From Progne subis subis (lineage: Eukaryota; Chordata; Aves; Passeriformes; Hirundinidae), in NCBI GenBank assembly GCA_022316685.1, contig JAKJHU010000037.1, forward strand, positions 1,165,792 to 1,229,791: DNA of 64,000 nucleotides. Direction: 5' to 3'. Both the position numbers and the translations under genes were made by a program. Below are positions 43,647 through 56,345 of the stretch, one piece after another. Positions within the stretch are counted from its first letter, which is position 1. Each line of letters begins with the position of its first letter. Under the pieces are notes generated by a model. It ran no database searches, was not told the origin of the DNA, and saw only the letters and a list, made by a program, of their open reading frames with translations.

Positions 43647-44512
43647 TGTGTAGTGCTAACCACAGGGGAGGGAGATTATGATATGTAGCTGAGTGAGATG
43701 ATGGGTGGTGGGGTCAAGAGCAAAGGGTGCAGGGTGATGGGAACAAGAGAGACTACAGGAGTGTGTTAGTCTATGTTGCTTGTATCTCCAATTGTCTGTT
43801 CTGTTTATGCTGTATATTGTGTTCTTTACATTTAAGACTGGTTTTGAGAGTGAAGCAAGGAAAGAAGCACAAAGTTTGTAAGTTTGTTTTGAGAAAACTG
43901 CCTGACTCCTCCACATTCTTCTCCGGACTGCATGTTTGGCTGAGGCTCGGACAGACTGTAGGACAGAGATCTTTTTGCTTTTAGTTAAGTTTAGCTAGCT
44001 AGGGACAGAGATATTCCCTGGACTGTTTTTTTCCCTTTTTCTTGGGGCTGTTTAAACCTGCTCCTGACTGAAAAACCCAGAGGAGCACAGGTAGCTTGCA
44101 CCTGCAGCCCACTGGGGCCGGGACCTCGGCATTTTGTCAGCACCAGGGAGCTGATAGGAGACCGAGGGAGTTAAGCTACAACCCACAGCAAGGACTTTCT
44201 GAATTTGCCATCTCACTTCGGAATAACAAAAGGTTTTATTGTTTCATATTATTCATTCTTTATGCTTGTAGGCACTTTGTTTGTTAAATAAATAGTTTTT
44301 TCCCCTTTCCTCCAAAGAAGTTCTTTCCCAGACCAGTTAAAGGAGGAGAGACCATTCAAGCTTGCTCCCCAGAGAGACCCTATTCAAAAGTTTTCTCCCA
44401 AATTTGCCCTAAACCAAGACAAGGAGCAATAAATCCGGGCTAAGGGACACCTGTCTCAAATGTCTGTAGTCCCTCACTGAAAAATACAGAAGAGCACTGC
44501 TATGTTGTGACA
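43647..44512 (+). mobile_element. ERV LTR, approximate boundaries
   Basis: The block runs from about tgtgtagtgctaacc (43647) to ttgtgaca (44512). It includes gggtggtggggtcaagagca and gttaagtttagctagctagg. A polyadenylation hexamer AATAAA in ttgttaaataaatag (about 44281-44295) is followed by a T-rich stretch, as expected for R-U5 in the plus orientation. I recognise it as a songbird-type LTR. No clear target-site duplication was found, so the ends may be off by tens of bases. Confidence 0.7.
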
Positions 44513-45404
44513 GCTATTCTCCTTGGTCAGAGTTCAGGGAAAGTAATCAGGCAGCCTGAAATATGGAACATACTGAGGTTTGAATTCAGACAACATATTT
44601 GCATGAGAAAAAAATGGTTAATTGAAAATAAATCGATTAATTTTTATTTCTCTTATGGAAAATCACTTCTTCTGAATGAATATTAAGCAGTCTGTGATAA
44701 TTCATGATGAAATAAGTGATTCACATTTACTGAAAAACAACCTTAAGTGAGGCTCTCAGATCCTTCGAATATGTGATAGAAATTCTATGCCTTTTTGAAA
44801 TAAAACTCTAGACAAGAACTGAATGCACATTAGTTTTCAATTAATCAAATGAAAGACCTCTTTCCTGTAAAACTTAACATTAAGAATGAAAGACAGGGAG
44901 GGAAAAATAATGCATATCTCTTCAGATGTACACAGTATTTATGTTTGAATTTCAGTCAGCGATGCAATGAAAGAAAAGCACTCTCAGCTGTAGCTAGGAT
45001 TAGATGTAAACTTTTTTTTTGTGGAAAAAAAGAAAGCTAAAGAGAATTACTTGGTAAGCAAATGCTGAACTCTATGGGACCTAAGATTCCAGATCTTAAG
45101 AGTATGTCTGCACCAAAAAAATAACTTTTTACCTGTCTCCAAGACAGAAATAATTTTCAAAAAGGGTTTTGTTTATTAAGGCTAAGATTCTGCCAGTGTC
45201 CATAACATAGTTTTGATGCAGTGCTTTCTGACTAAAACATTGTGCCCTCTATTTTGCAGGAATTTCAACTGATAAATTTCCTTTTGGCATTAAAATATTT
45301 GTATTTTTCCTTAAAAAAGCCTGTTACATTCCAGATCTTAGGACAGCATTGTGTGGTTTAATATAACAATCTTTCCCTGAGGTTCTGCTGCTGACTATGA
45401 CATA
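44513..45404. other. Intron spacer, nothing recognised
   Basis: AT-rich, without exon or repeat I can support. Confidence 0.45.
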
Positions 45405-45670
45405 ATATGGTAGGGAATATAATTTTAGTCAGTTTGGATCAGCTGTCCTGGCTGGGTCCCCTCCCAGCATCTTACCTATTCCAAGTTTACTGATTCTAAG
45501 GGGCAGGAGACAGAGAGAAATCCTTAACACTGTGCAAGCATGATTTAACAATAGCCAAAGCCCTGGTGGGTTATCAGTGCTGTTTTAGCCACCAGCATAG
45601 AGCACAACAACACACAGGCTGCTGTGAACAAAGCTGAGTTGATAACTTCATTCCAGCCAGACCCAGTACA
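45405..45670 (-). mobile_element. Partial ERV LTR (U3 half)
   Basis: Read on the minus strand it begins TGTACTGGGTCTGGCTGG at 45670 and continues to ggacagctgatccaaactga and the taccatattatgtcat part. This matches the U3 half of the same family as the LTR at 30203-30791. The downstream half (TATA box, R, U5) is missing. Confidence 0.75.
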
Positions 45671-46917
45671 TCATATTATTCCTTTGTGCTTGGGTTGCTG
45701 CCAGAGAATGAATGTCATCAGTGTTTTTAATCAGTAGATCTTAAACAGTTAAAAAGAACTACTTTTTGCCAATATCAAAGAATTTGCCATTTTTATTATC
45801 TACAGGGATTTATTATCATTTCAGAAATGCAGACACTAAAGTACAAATAAATGTGGGGGAGGGAGTTAGACTGGATCCAGTGAAAAATTAAAAATAGGAA
45901 AATTTGGTTTTATCTACTCAAAATGTAGGTTTTTCTCGGTGTGCTAAGGGAAGATGCTACAGAATCTAATTAATAAATGTATAATCCTGTTGTTTCCCAT
46001 AAATTCATGCTCAAGAACACCAGAAGGGTGGGAAATTCACTACCATCTTTGTCACTGTCTTAGTGGTTAGTGATACGTATTAAAAATGTGTTTTATTTCA
46101 TCTTTAACTTCCAGTCACTATATTTTATGTACTTTTGTCTCCTAGATTAAAGAGATTGAAGTTAGAAAATCTCCTTAAGTAGGTAATTTGTCATGTACAA
46201 ACTATTATCAAGATCCAGTTGTGTCTTAATCCATCTTAGAGCTCATTTAGTCTCTTGCTGTACAGTCTATTTCCAAACTGCAAATCAATCTTACGGTTTC
46301 CCTCTAAAACTTGAGCTCTATCTTGTCATTGCTTTTAGTGGAAAAGCTGGATATAATTGGTTATCTTCAGTTTTGGGAGAAGAGTGTAGGTACTGTAGTA
46401 GTGCTGTAGGCACTTTAAGCATGTGTCTTTTTTGCTAGGCATGTATCTTGAAGTGCAGGTTTTTTTGCAAGTAGCCAGAGATTGCCTTCAGTCCATGCTA
46501 CAATCCAGATATAGGCTGACAAACACTGAACTGTGCTCAGCTAAAGAGTGAGTAGAGCTAAGGTCTCCCAGATAGGGATGTCTGCACACCAAGGGTTGTG
46601 TTGGGGTGCAGGAAGAAAATTGTCACATTTCCATTTATATTTATTTTTATCATAAAAAATAAGGAAGAAATTAAGCTTTGCTAATGTTTAGTATACAGGC
46701 TTGATTCTGGTGCATTTAGCCAATCAATGTGTCAGATAGTCACAGAGGGTTCCTGAAGTGTCCTGAGGGAAGAGGGGCCACTTCCTAACACTGGGGAGTT
46801 GAGAGTGGCATCCTCCCTCATTCATTCACTTTCAGCTTTTTCCGTGTATTACTGTTTACATGTGCCCATTTAAGTGGATTTATGGATTATATTATTTTCT
46901 TTTCACTTAACTACAAA
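45671..46917. other. Intron spacer, nothing recognised
   Basis: AT-rich sequence between a partial LTR and the hAT-type relic. Nothing supported. Confidence 0.45.
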
Positions 46918-47955
46918 ATGGACAAGGGGCTTAAAAAGATTCCTGCAGAGCAAGTGCAGATTGCAGATGATACTGATAATGCCAGTAGAAGTGAACAGGA
47001 AGAAAATGACAGCTGACATTTCTTCTTCTCCTAGTACAAGCTCTTCATCAGTCACATTATGGGTAACAACTATCATGAGCCAAGCAGATCTGACAAGAAG
47101 TGAAGCAAAAAAACCCCACCCCAAATGATCAAGACCATTTGAAATACAGATTTATAGCTACTGTGGCTAATAGTAAACCTTGCTCTAAAGGTATATTGTG
47201 CCTTGAGATGTTTGCTATTGAAAGTAAATTAAGGCATTGAGATTAGAAAAACATTTAAAATCTAAGCATCCAGAACATGAAAACAAGCCTCAAGTGATGT
47301 GTAAAGTCATGTGATAGTCTCTCCAGTACTTTACATAGCTAAACATAATGATAAATGTTTAAAAGAAAATTCTGAATTTTCTTACTTAATAGGAAAATAC
47401 AAAAAGGCCCATATTATTGAGGCAACACTTGTTCTTCTTGCTTCAGTGAAAATGGCTGAAATGATGCATGGAAAACAACAGGGTGACAAAGTCCATTTGT
47501 CAGCAAATACTGTTGTAAGATGCACAGAAGAGTTGAGGAGATGCTGAAGAGTTGAAGAAACATATTGAAAAAAAAACCATGCAGTGTTAGGATGTTGGGA
47601 GCTTCTGAAAGTACACATATTTCTAATGTGTCTCAGGTATTTTTTGGGTTCTATTTCAATAATGAAACAGATAAAGAAGTACTTCTTTGTGATCCATTGA
47701 AGGAAATATGTACTGCAGAAGGTACATTCTCAGCAGTAATAATAAGAGTCATGTTTTATGGAAAAAACATGTAAGTGTACCCACTAATGGAGCAGCTGGT
47801 ATAAAAAAGGTGTATTCCAGAGGATTGCAGAGCTAGGAACATGTGTGAAATTCCTTTGGCTGTGTCAGTATAGGCAAGCTCTTGGAGCCAAGAAGCAGGA
47901 GCTGAGCTGAAGTCCTGCAGGGTGCTACTGATGTGGTTAATCTTATATAAAGACC
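46918..47955 (+). pseudogene. BED-finger/hAT transposase relic (Charlie/ZBED5-like)
   Basis: Not an intact gene. Plus-strand pieces appear in the order of a BED-zinc-finger hAT-type protein. A start-like MDKGLKK is at 46918. A BED-finger region follows at about 47142-47290: KYRFIA, a decayed CLEMFAIESKL, then EKHLKSKHPEHENKPQ, the usual His-containing end. SYLIGKYKKAHIIEA, MAEMM and LSANTVVR lie at about 47380-47520. SNVSQVFFGFYFNNET and EVLLCDPLK lie at about 47615-47705, an SVPTNGAAG piece (family VCTDGAA) at about 47774, and RQALGAKK with DVVNLI at about 47872-47945. At least four frame changes and several stops separate them. The arrangement resembles vertebrate ZBED5/FAM200/SCAND3-type hAT-derived proteins. 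It may be a Charlie-class transposon relic or a retrocopy of a domesticated gene; I cannot tell which, and no terminal inverted repeats were identified. Confidence 0.72.
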
Positions 47956-50774
47956 TTACAAAACTGAAACTTAATCTATTAGAATCTATAATATAGCACT
48001 TTGGAGAAGTTATTGAAAACTAAGAGACACACCACATTATAAGATATTGTTGCTTCCTGCATTTCTCCTCTCCTTTAGGACCATACTTAAGAGTGTCACA
48101 TCATCTGGGAACAATAGGGAATCAGGGCAGGGAGAGAAGGAGGGAGGATTCCTGTCCTCTTCTCTCTAAAATACGTTTTTAGACCCCACAATGTCAGTAG
48201 TAGTGGATACCTCCCACGCTTTGATGTCTTCACGTAATGTGGAGGAAAATATAATTCCATGTCAATGGATTGTTGTTTAAACATTTATTCACACAAATCA
48301 GTAATGGTCAGTTTCCTAAATACTCTAATAACACCTGCACTCCTAAATAATATTCACCAGATTTTTTTGGCATTGAAATAAATAAATAGATGGAAATTCT
48401 TTGAATTGACAAATGTCAATTCAAACATGTCTGCAGAGCTCTAGCAGAAATGTTATGTAAAGAAAGAAAACATAATTTAAACAAAATTAATGTCTTTCTC
48501 CTAACTCCCAATCTAGTACAGTACAGCCTCTTCTTGCCAGAATAAAGTTTGCTTGTACGAACTACGGGACTATTCCCTGTACATCTAAGTCTCTTTCTTG
48601 TTTAAAGGGGGGAGATTAATTTTACAGGCAATTAAATGTTACAGTTTGGTTTTGGGTTTTTTAATGCTAAATGAGCATTGTCCTTCAGACCAATTCAAAA
48701 CACATAACAAATGGCATGGAATTTATTTAAAACTAATAAATAGAAGTTATTTTGAGAGAGATTATTCAATTTCCATTAAAGTCAAAAGTGTAACCCATAA
48801 TGATGGTACGTGCATACTCTCCTTCCTACGAGGTATAAAACAAAGTATTGTGCATACTTAGGAAGGTACCAAACATCTTTTCTACCAGATTGTTGCTAGG
48901 TCTTGTGGGGTTATAGAAGTCTAATTCCAGCTGTTCTTTGAATTCCAGACAGAATCCGTAAGGTTAAAATGAAAAGGGCAGCAACAGTAAAAAGAATGAG
49001 GACATATGGTCAAGGAGATGACCACCAGTTCCTACAAACAGACAGATTTTTTCCACTTGAAATTGCCAACAAGTGGCCCAACACAGATTTACGCTGATTC
49101 CTTTATTTGCAGCATAAAGCACTTCAAGTAATTCTCACCTGGAATTCTTACATAGGAAATTTTGTCTTCTGGTTTCCATACTGAATTAAGGACTTCCTCT
49201 CAGCAGTACTGATAGACTGCTTACATTTTTATATGATTTTCCAGTCATGGATAAAATTGGCTTCACTTTCTTAAACGAAAGAGCTTGTATAATTGTGATT
49301 CTGGAGGATTCTGCAGGAAAAGAGAATGTGAAGCCGATGAAATGAAAAGATGCCACCATGGTTTTTTTAACTACATTGCTGTAAGAATGAGTGCAACCCT
49401 GAAAAGGCTGCTTAAGACAATTTGCCAAGATGCAGCACAAGACATATTCAGAATCCTATTTGGAATAATATAAAATAATGTGCAGAACTTATTTAGAAAG
49501 GACTTGATATGAGACTTACAAGAAATTATGTAGATTTAAGCAATTTCAGGAAAAGAGACTGCAAGGAAGCAATCTCAGAACACAGAAGTCAATCAAAGAA
49601 AAGAAAGAGCAATTAACAAGGGCATTAAAGGGTTGAAAAAGATATGTACAAGAGCTGGGGGAAAATCTCTTTTCTAGAAAGACTTTTCACAGGTAACTGC
49701 AGTACATCTTGAGCCAACAATTGAAATCTCAGTGGAGGAAGTATGTGAATCAAACTGAGACGCTCAAGTACAGTAAATTATCACCACCATATGGTGTCCT
49801 TCTGAGGATTCTGAAGTAAATAAAGTGTGAAATAACAGTCATATGCCATTTCAGAAAATGTTGCTGCAAGATTTTCTTCAATATTAAAAAAGATATTAAT
49901 ATAGTTACTGTATTTTCTTTAATCTTGGAGAAACAAGGGATAATCCCCAAATTCCAAAACAAAGTTTAATCATCTAGTAGTCCTAGAAAATAGGATGAAA
50001 ATGCTCTAATATCAACAGTATTTTTTCTTGCTCTACCTGAATTTAAGTTTGATTAAAAAGTGAATTTGATTCACTTAGCATATGTGAATTGCTTACTTTA
50101 ACTGGAATGGGTTAACTGAGCTATTAACTACCTTGCTTTCCAAAGGGGAATGTGATAATGGATTCTATCCATTTTTAACTTACTTGATTTTTTTAACAGA
50201 GGTGGTTGCTCTTCAAAGCCTTTAGCAGAGGATAGTCATGTCTCTCATGATGAATTTGGGAAAATCACTGATGTAATAGATGATAGTGTCATTATCAATT
50301 CATAGGGGAAAGAGGTGGAAGGCAGAGAGATTAGGAGAAATGGTAGTTTTGTCTGTAACTTTCTTCTCCCCAAGTGATATGAACTACTGCAGCTCCCCTT
50401 ATGCCAGAGAGTGTAATTTAAACATGCGTTATTTTTTCTGCTGCAGACTTTTAGTAACATTCTGTCACATTCCCTGAAGCAGCCTTGAACTTCAGCTTGC
50501 TGCTGCATATAAGACACAGGGTCAACTTCGTGTGCTTCCTAGAAATCACAGTTGGCTATTGCGTCAAGTACATGGCACCTTTTCAAAATACATTTAAGTA
50601 GTTGAAATTGTGTGCCTTGTCTTTTATTAGTTTTGAATTTTCAAGCTTTACTTTTACGTTTATCCTTTGTTCCTGAGCTGGTGGGTAATCTAAATGCAAC
50701 TAAATTCTAGATACCATTAATTTTGAATGCTATCCATTTAGTATGCATTTCTGATATTTTCCGGGATCACCCCT

Positions 50775-50846
50775 CTTTTTGTTTTGTTTTGTTTTGTTTT
50801 GTTTTGTTTTGTTTTGTTTTGTTTTGTTTTGTTTTGTTTTGTTTTG
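50775..50846. repeat. (GTTTT)n microsatellite, about 14 copies
   Basis: Near-perfect pentanucleotide array. The Cys-Phe-Val-Leu repeats it encodes are artefacts. Confidence 0.97.
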
Positions 50847-51800
50847 ATTGGAAACAGAAGAGGAAAATCAAGACATTTCTCCGGGAAGCATTTACTGATG
50901 GGTAGACTCATGCAAGGTTTCCTACAACAACTAAGACCATAACCACCACACAGCTCCTGCAAGGCTGCTGTTTGCTCCTACAGTTGTAGCATGCAATCAC
51001 TTTGTCAGTAGCTTACTGCACAAACAGAAAAATATTAGTTGTCTTTGGCCATTTGAACCTTCAAATGACAATAAAATTTAACTTAGATAGTATTCTTATC
51101 AGAATGTTTAGTGCACTCTACAAAGTCACGTAAATATGTAGATCTGAATGTAGTAACAGCTAAGTTAACAGATTTGGGCATCAGTTGGGATTTACAGATG
51201 GAATTTACAGAAGTCCTTTCTGTAAATAAAAGTATGATTGGTATTTGGGGATGATCTTTTCCCCCTAAGTTATGTAGCCTTTCAGCTAGCCCGTGAGGTA
51301 GTATGTCTATTTCTTTGAAATATGGAGTACTTCCAGGAGATCCAAAGGGAAGGATGTTGTTCCCATTGTGAAGACTGCCACAATAAGATTGTGAATTTCA
51401 GCCTTCTTGTGGTTTGTGGGATTGAAAGCAGGGAGAAAAATTTTCTTATAACACTGACAGTATCTTAGTTGTTCAAGGTTTCATAACTCCTCAGTTTCTC
51501 CAGTAAAACTGGGTGAGCACAGACTCTTGTTGCCAACTCTTATAGCCAGATTCACAATCCTTCTTTGGATCTGCGTTGCTGGTGATTTTCTGAATCCCAT
51601 GGACAGAGTAAATGAAAAAATAAAAAAAGTAAAAAAATTGTGCTTCACAAATATTTGTGAAAATATTTTGGTATTCTGCATTATAAATAAATATAAATTA
51701 TGAATAAAGCTAATACGGTGTCTTCAGAGAGAGCAGGTGCTGAAGCATTTTAATAGAACAATCAGATCAGCAATATTTGCACGTGCAGAAGGTGGCCATT

Positions 51801-51834
51801 TGGGTTTGCTCATTGGGTTTGCTCATTGGGTTTG
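51801..51834. repeat. 13-bp tandem repeat, 2.6 copies
   Basis: The unit tgggtttgctcat is repeated twice exactly, followed by a partial tgggtttg. Confidence 0.95.
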
Positions 51835-52719
51835 TTTCCTCAAATAATAATCCCAGTGATCACAGGAATGATATTAATGACCATATGAGACAGCAAAAAA
51901 TTAATAAGTAAGCAATTTTTTCCACTTCAAAGGCTCTAAAAAGTTATTTTTGAAAATAAAACATTACTATGAAATTTCAATACGTAAAACTAAGAAATGC
52001 ATTAGTACTTTAATGACATGTATCTTCAGTTTATCTTCTTCTGACTTTAGTTTCCAAATGGATTAAAGTTACAGTCCTTAGTACAATGTGATACAAAATT
52101 TCAGTCTTAAGAAAACAGAAAGAGATGGCTCAATTTAATGTACATGTGCAAGTGAAAAAAAGTTCTTTGAATGTAAACAATACACAGTGGAGAGAAAGAG
52201 GAATATTTCTTTTTAAAATTTCCTTATTGCATGCCTCTGCCCAGTAATATCACTCCAACTAGTATCAAATTTAGTTCTCTAATGTAGCAGAACCTCTCTG
52301 AGTCTGAAGAGACAGAAGGTAACTTGTCATGTATTTTTCCAGGAAGAAGGAACATGGGGCTGAAGCATGGTTCATATGGTAACATCTTCTTGTATATTTA
52401 TAATAGCATTATCATTGTAGTGTGATGACCTTGGATCCCTGAAACAGTTTTCTGTTTTCTGCTTTTTATCTGAAAAAAGACATAGAGACATATGAAGTTT
52501 AAACTTCAGGGTTTTTTTTTACAAAGTTGATCTAAACAAAGATGTTTGGAGCACTTGGAAAATAAGTTACTGAAAAGCTTTATTAAACTGTTCTCAAATT
52601 TTAAGCAAACCTCTCCATGTACTCCTAAAAAGCCTAAAGCCCAAATACCCCAGTGTTTTGCCAGGAGGGCAAGAATTCCCATAGTTCAGACATAGAACAG
52701 AATTAAATCTGAGCTTAAT

Positions 52720-53411
52720 TATCGCAGTGTCCTTCCACGCCTGGCAGGCGTGCAGGCTAGCTCAGTTCTGCACTGCCACAGCGAGGATCGGTCGGGGTTA
52801 CAGGCAGGGCGAGTAACCTCCTCCCGGTGGGCTCTTGGCTCCCCACAAAGGCGAGTGGATCCGATGGAGTTGTGACTGTGGCGACGGAAAAAGAGTCGTC
52901 TCTCTTTAGGCAGGGTAGAAGGTAGTTTATTAAGGGGACTCCGGCAAGGAGCTCCACCTCAGACCACTGCTGCCCAGAGAGAGCAGAGATCAAAGCTTGA
53001 CAGCCACTTATAAACGGGGGAGGGCTGACAACGGGTCAGCCAACCAGGGAACACGGGGGTGGTAACAGGGGTGTCAACCTTTGAACCATTGACAAATCAC
53101 AGGGGGGTAGAAGAGGATTCCCCGGGCACCAGCCTATCACTCAACGCCTCTCCTGGATCTTTCCAGAATCCAGGGAAGGGTCTCCAAGTGACAGACAGGG
53201 TGACCATGAGGAGAGGGGGGGGGAAGGCGACAGGGACAGGTGCAGGGAAGGAATGACTGACAGAAAACGTCTACTTATATAACTAACTCATACAGGGGAA
53301 AACTATTAAAGAACACAGGGGGGTACAGTGGACTAAACCATTACAAAAATATATTAAAAATCTTACAAAAATAACTTAATAACTTAATAAAACCACTCTC
53401 ATACCACTACA
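52720..53411 (-). mobile_element. Solo ERV LTR with 6-bp target-site duplication
   Basis: Read on the minus strand it begins TGTAGTGGTATGAGAG at 53411, has a TATA-like tttataagtgg (about 53005-53015) and a polyadenylation signal ccttaataaactacc (AATAAA at 52926-52931), and ends cactgcgata at 52720, where cactgcgaca would be expected. The 6-bp direct repeat cttaat flanks it (52714-52719 and 53412-53417), a length typical of ERVK-type integrations. It is GC- and CpG-richer than its surroundings, suggesting a fairly recent insertion. Open frames inside are LTR sequence, not genes. Confidence 0.85.
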
Positions 53412-55889
53412 CTTAATGTTGCTGACTTTTCCACGTTTAGGAAGTCTGAGGGATATGGATTGCTATTTTGGAGGACTTCTGAAATAATGTAATAATTCCT
53501 TGTGATCTCTATCCTCACAGGTTCTATAATCTCCCTTTCATCAAAATGTCATCCAGTTTTTATATTAGGTAAATGTTTCTTCCTTTTTTAGTTTCCCACT
53601 GAGGCTTGTATTCATAGATTTCAGTTGATAGCAAGACTTACTCCTGGATGCAGAGGTTTTCATAAATGTTGGCATAGCCCCCTGAGTCTGAAGCAATTAA
53701 ACCACTAGTGAGGAGCTGTAGCTTTGGTACAGTGACTGAGTGCAAGGCAAAACTTCAAACTTGATCCAGGTTTTCTGAAAGGAAAAATCCCAATGCATGA
53801 GGATTTTAAAGTTTTTCTCAAACCTGTGGTTTGAATAAACCTTATCTACCAGCCAAAAAGTGGAATAACACCCAGTGTGCTCTCCCTTACCCATTGGGTG
53901 GACAGACTGAAAAGGGATGCAGGAAGGCAGCTCACTCCTCTGACCTTGCCCTGAGAATCTTTTATTAAGGTAAGGGATCTTTGGGGCTTCTAAGTTTCAG
54001 TGGATGGCAGTGCTACTGGAGCCCCATTTTGAGACAGGGTTAGATTTTGAGACCTGGAATTCAGCTAGAGTTCAGCTGTCTGTGTCTGAGAGTCATCTGA
54101 GCTCCATTTATAGTTAATGGAGAAGGAGGAGAGTTTCTTCCGGGATGCAATTCATCTCACCTGTTTTAGACATCTATTTATTGATGAGATGACTCATTCC
54201 TCAGAAATGCTCATTTATCTTAACTTTGGCAATATATGCGTAACACCCGTCCTAGTTAGTGCTGGGAAAAAAAAAAAAAATCCATCATGGATTAAGAGAC
54301 TTCAAATGTATAAGTTTTAGGTTGCTTTCATGCTCCCTAATCGAGGATTTTACATAAAGCTGCTTCTTTATGTAATTATAAATCAACGATCTTTTAGCAC
54401 TGATAACATTTTCTTAAGCAATATTTAGTTATCAATCATGTTTGTTTGAATTATCCCTCTCAATGAATTCTGTTCAGAAGTGTTTCAGTAAATGGACTCT
54501 TCCTGAGTGTAATAAATGTGTTTGAAATGTGTATGTATGTAAGACTTATTAACTACTATACGTTGTCTACCTCTAATAATATAGTCAGATCTTGAGTCCC
54601 TAATTTTTGGTTCAGTAGTAGAACAGTCTTTGCTACATGTGGACTGTTACAGAAGTGGGTTTGAGGATGGTAGTACAGTGTATCTTTCAAAAGAAATTAT
54701 ATTTTTCTAAGCCTTGATTTATTCTTTATTTCTGTAGTACCATGAGACTTTCCATCTTGTTCTATTCTTATTTCTTATGCTAGACTAAATTCACCAATGT
54801 AAAGCACCTTACTATGTATTCTAGGGGATTTTAATTTATTTTAATTTTTTCTGAAATTTCTTTAAATACTTTTTTCTCTAAAATCATATTTAAACCCTGT
54901 GAAATTTAATTTACCAGAAAAAGATGCAGGTGTATTCTGCATCTAAAATGATAATAATATAGAGCACCTTTACTTGTCTGCCTCCACATTCCCTCCAAGA
55001 TAAAATGTTGAGTATTTCAGCACTCCCAGTTACTTGAATGCTTGCACCAACTTCAGTAGTCCTATTGCATTCCCTTCCTGTAATAAACAATCAATTCTAA
55101 GTTCTCACTAAATTACTTGCACTTCTGGCATTGGTTTATGAATTATTAAATAATCTATTCTCAATATGGCCCCTATTTACTTTCATAATACCTGACATGA
55201 AAACTATTGTTGTATAATGTTACAGCCTCCAGACCCTTTAATTTTGTCCTGCTTTCTCTACAACTCATGTCTGATAAACTTGTAGAAGGATGGTTGTCCT
55301 ATTTCCCTGGAATCCATCAGAAATCACATAATCCTCAGGTTTGTAGATGCTATCTCGGTAAAGGAACCAGAAGTATATTTTTGTGTATTTTCTTTTTCAG
55401 TTTTGTTCATTGGTGCTCCTTAACACCTCATGTTAGCAGATGTTATTGCTTATAGAATATATCATTACTTTCAATCCTTGCCTACTATCTTAGAGATCCT
55501 TCCTGGCTTGATAATTCATTATGTGTTTTTTTCCTGTAAGGAATATGCCATTCCTTTCCTCTCTCTGCTGTACTACTGAGTTATGTTTTAACCTTAGTGT
55601 CCAGTCTAAGTGAAGAGAGTTTGTTGTGGGGTTTTTTTATTTTTTTTCAGACTGCTCAAAGTCCTGCAGAACATTATGTGTATGTTCTTAACATGCCTGT
55701 AGATTAGGTGGAACTTAATCTTTTCATACTTTGTTATAGTGCAGATCCCTGGGGTTTTTTCCTAGCTAATTTTTTTTTTTTTTTTTTTTTCACTGTAATA
55801 TGCTGGTTTCTTCAAATACCTCATAGCAACTGATCCACCTCTTGATAAGATGAATTGATTTTATATCTATTGGAGAGAAATCACCTTCT

Positions 55890-55920
55890 AACTTGACCTG
55901 TAGGTCAAGTTTGTAGGTCA
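55890..55920. promoter_or_regulatory. AGGTCA half-site cluster (possible nuclear receptor site)
   Basis: aacttgacct gt aggtcaagtt forms a 10-bp inverted repeat with a 2-bp centre (55890-55911). A further tgtaggtca follows, so AGGTCA occurs at 55902-55907 and 55915-55920, and as its complement at 55894-55899. Such half-sites bind nuclear receptors in general. Function here is only inferred from the motif. Confidence 0.3.
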
Positions 55921-56303
55921 CCCTAAAGCCCCTTAATTAACTTCTCCCCTACCACAAGAACCCTTCATACCGATCAATTCCTTTTACACAGAACTGGTAG
56001 GTTTACCATCAGAGTTCCTGGTTAACTTCTGTGATCAAAAACACAAGAAAGGCAAAGTAACAAAATTTCTTTCTTCCTTTTGGGAGAATCTGGAAGAAAA
56101 TCAGAGCATTTTGTAGGTGACTTCATGGAGTTATATTTTTAAATAGGTTTTATCTGTTTGATAGTCACACATATGTAGACTGTATGTGAAACCAGATTTG
56201 CCATACTGCCATTCTGGGCAGAAAGGAGGATAGTTAACATTTTTAACTGGAATATGCAGTTATAATACAAATGCAACAAAAATATCACTAGCAGAGTGTA
56301 TGT

Positions 56304-56345
56304 AATACTCTAGTATTATTACTCTGGTAATAATACTAGAGTATT
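56304..56345. repeat. Perfect 19-bp inverted repeat with 4-nt loop
   Basis: Left arm aatactctagtattattac (56304-56322), loop tctg, right arm gtaataatactagagtatt (56327-56345). There are no mismatches. The following gttactctgg partly repeats the loop region. Confidence 0.95.

Larger units (their letters stand above)
47956..52719. other. Intron spacer with simple repeats
   Basis: AT-rich; the hAT relic may extend a little into its start. It includes a (GTTTT)n array at 50775-50846 and a 13-bp tandem triplication at 51801-51834. No exon recognised. Confidence 0.45.

Noticed and set aside
49500..49760. Possible further CR1 reverse-transcriptase relic
   Set aside because: Only vague resemblance in word composition; no family motif could be read.
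50723..50905. Open frame with Cys-Phe-Val-Leu-Phe repeats
   Set aside because: Translation of the (GTTTT)n microsatellite.
52757..52993. 78-residue minus-strand open frame
   Set aside because: Lies wholly in the R-U5 part of the LTR at 52720-53411, with the polyadenylation signal inside it.
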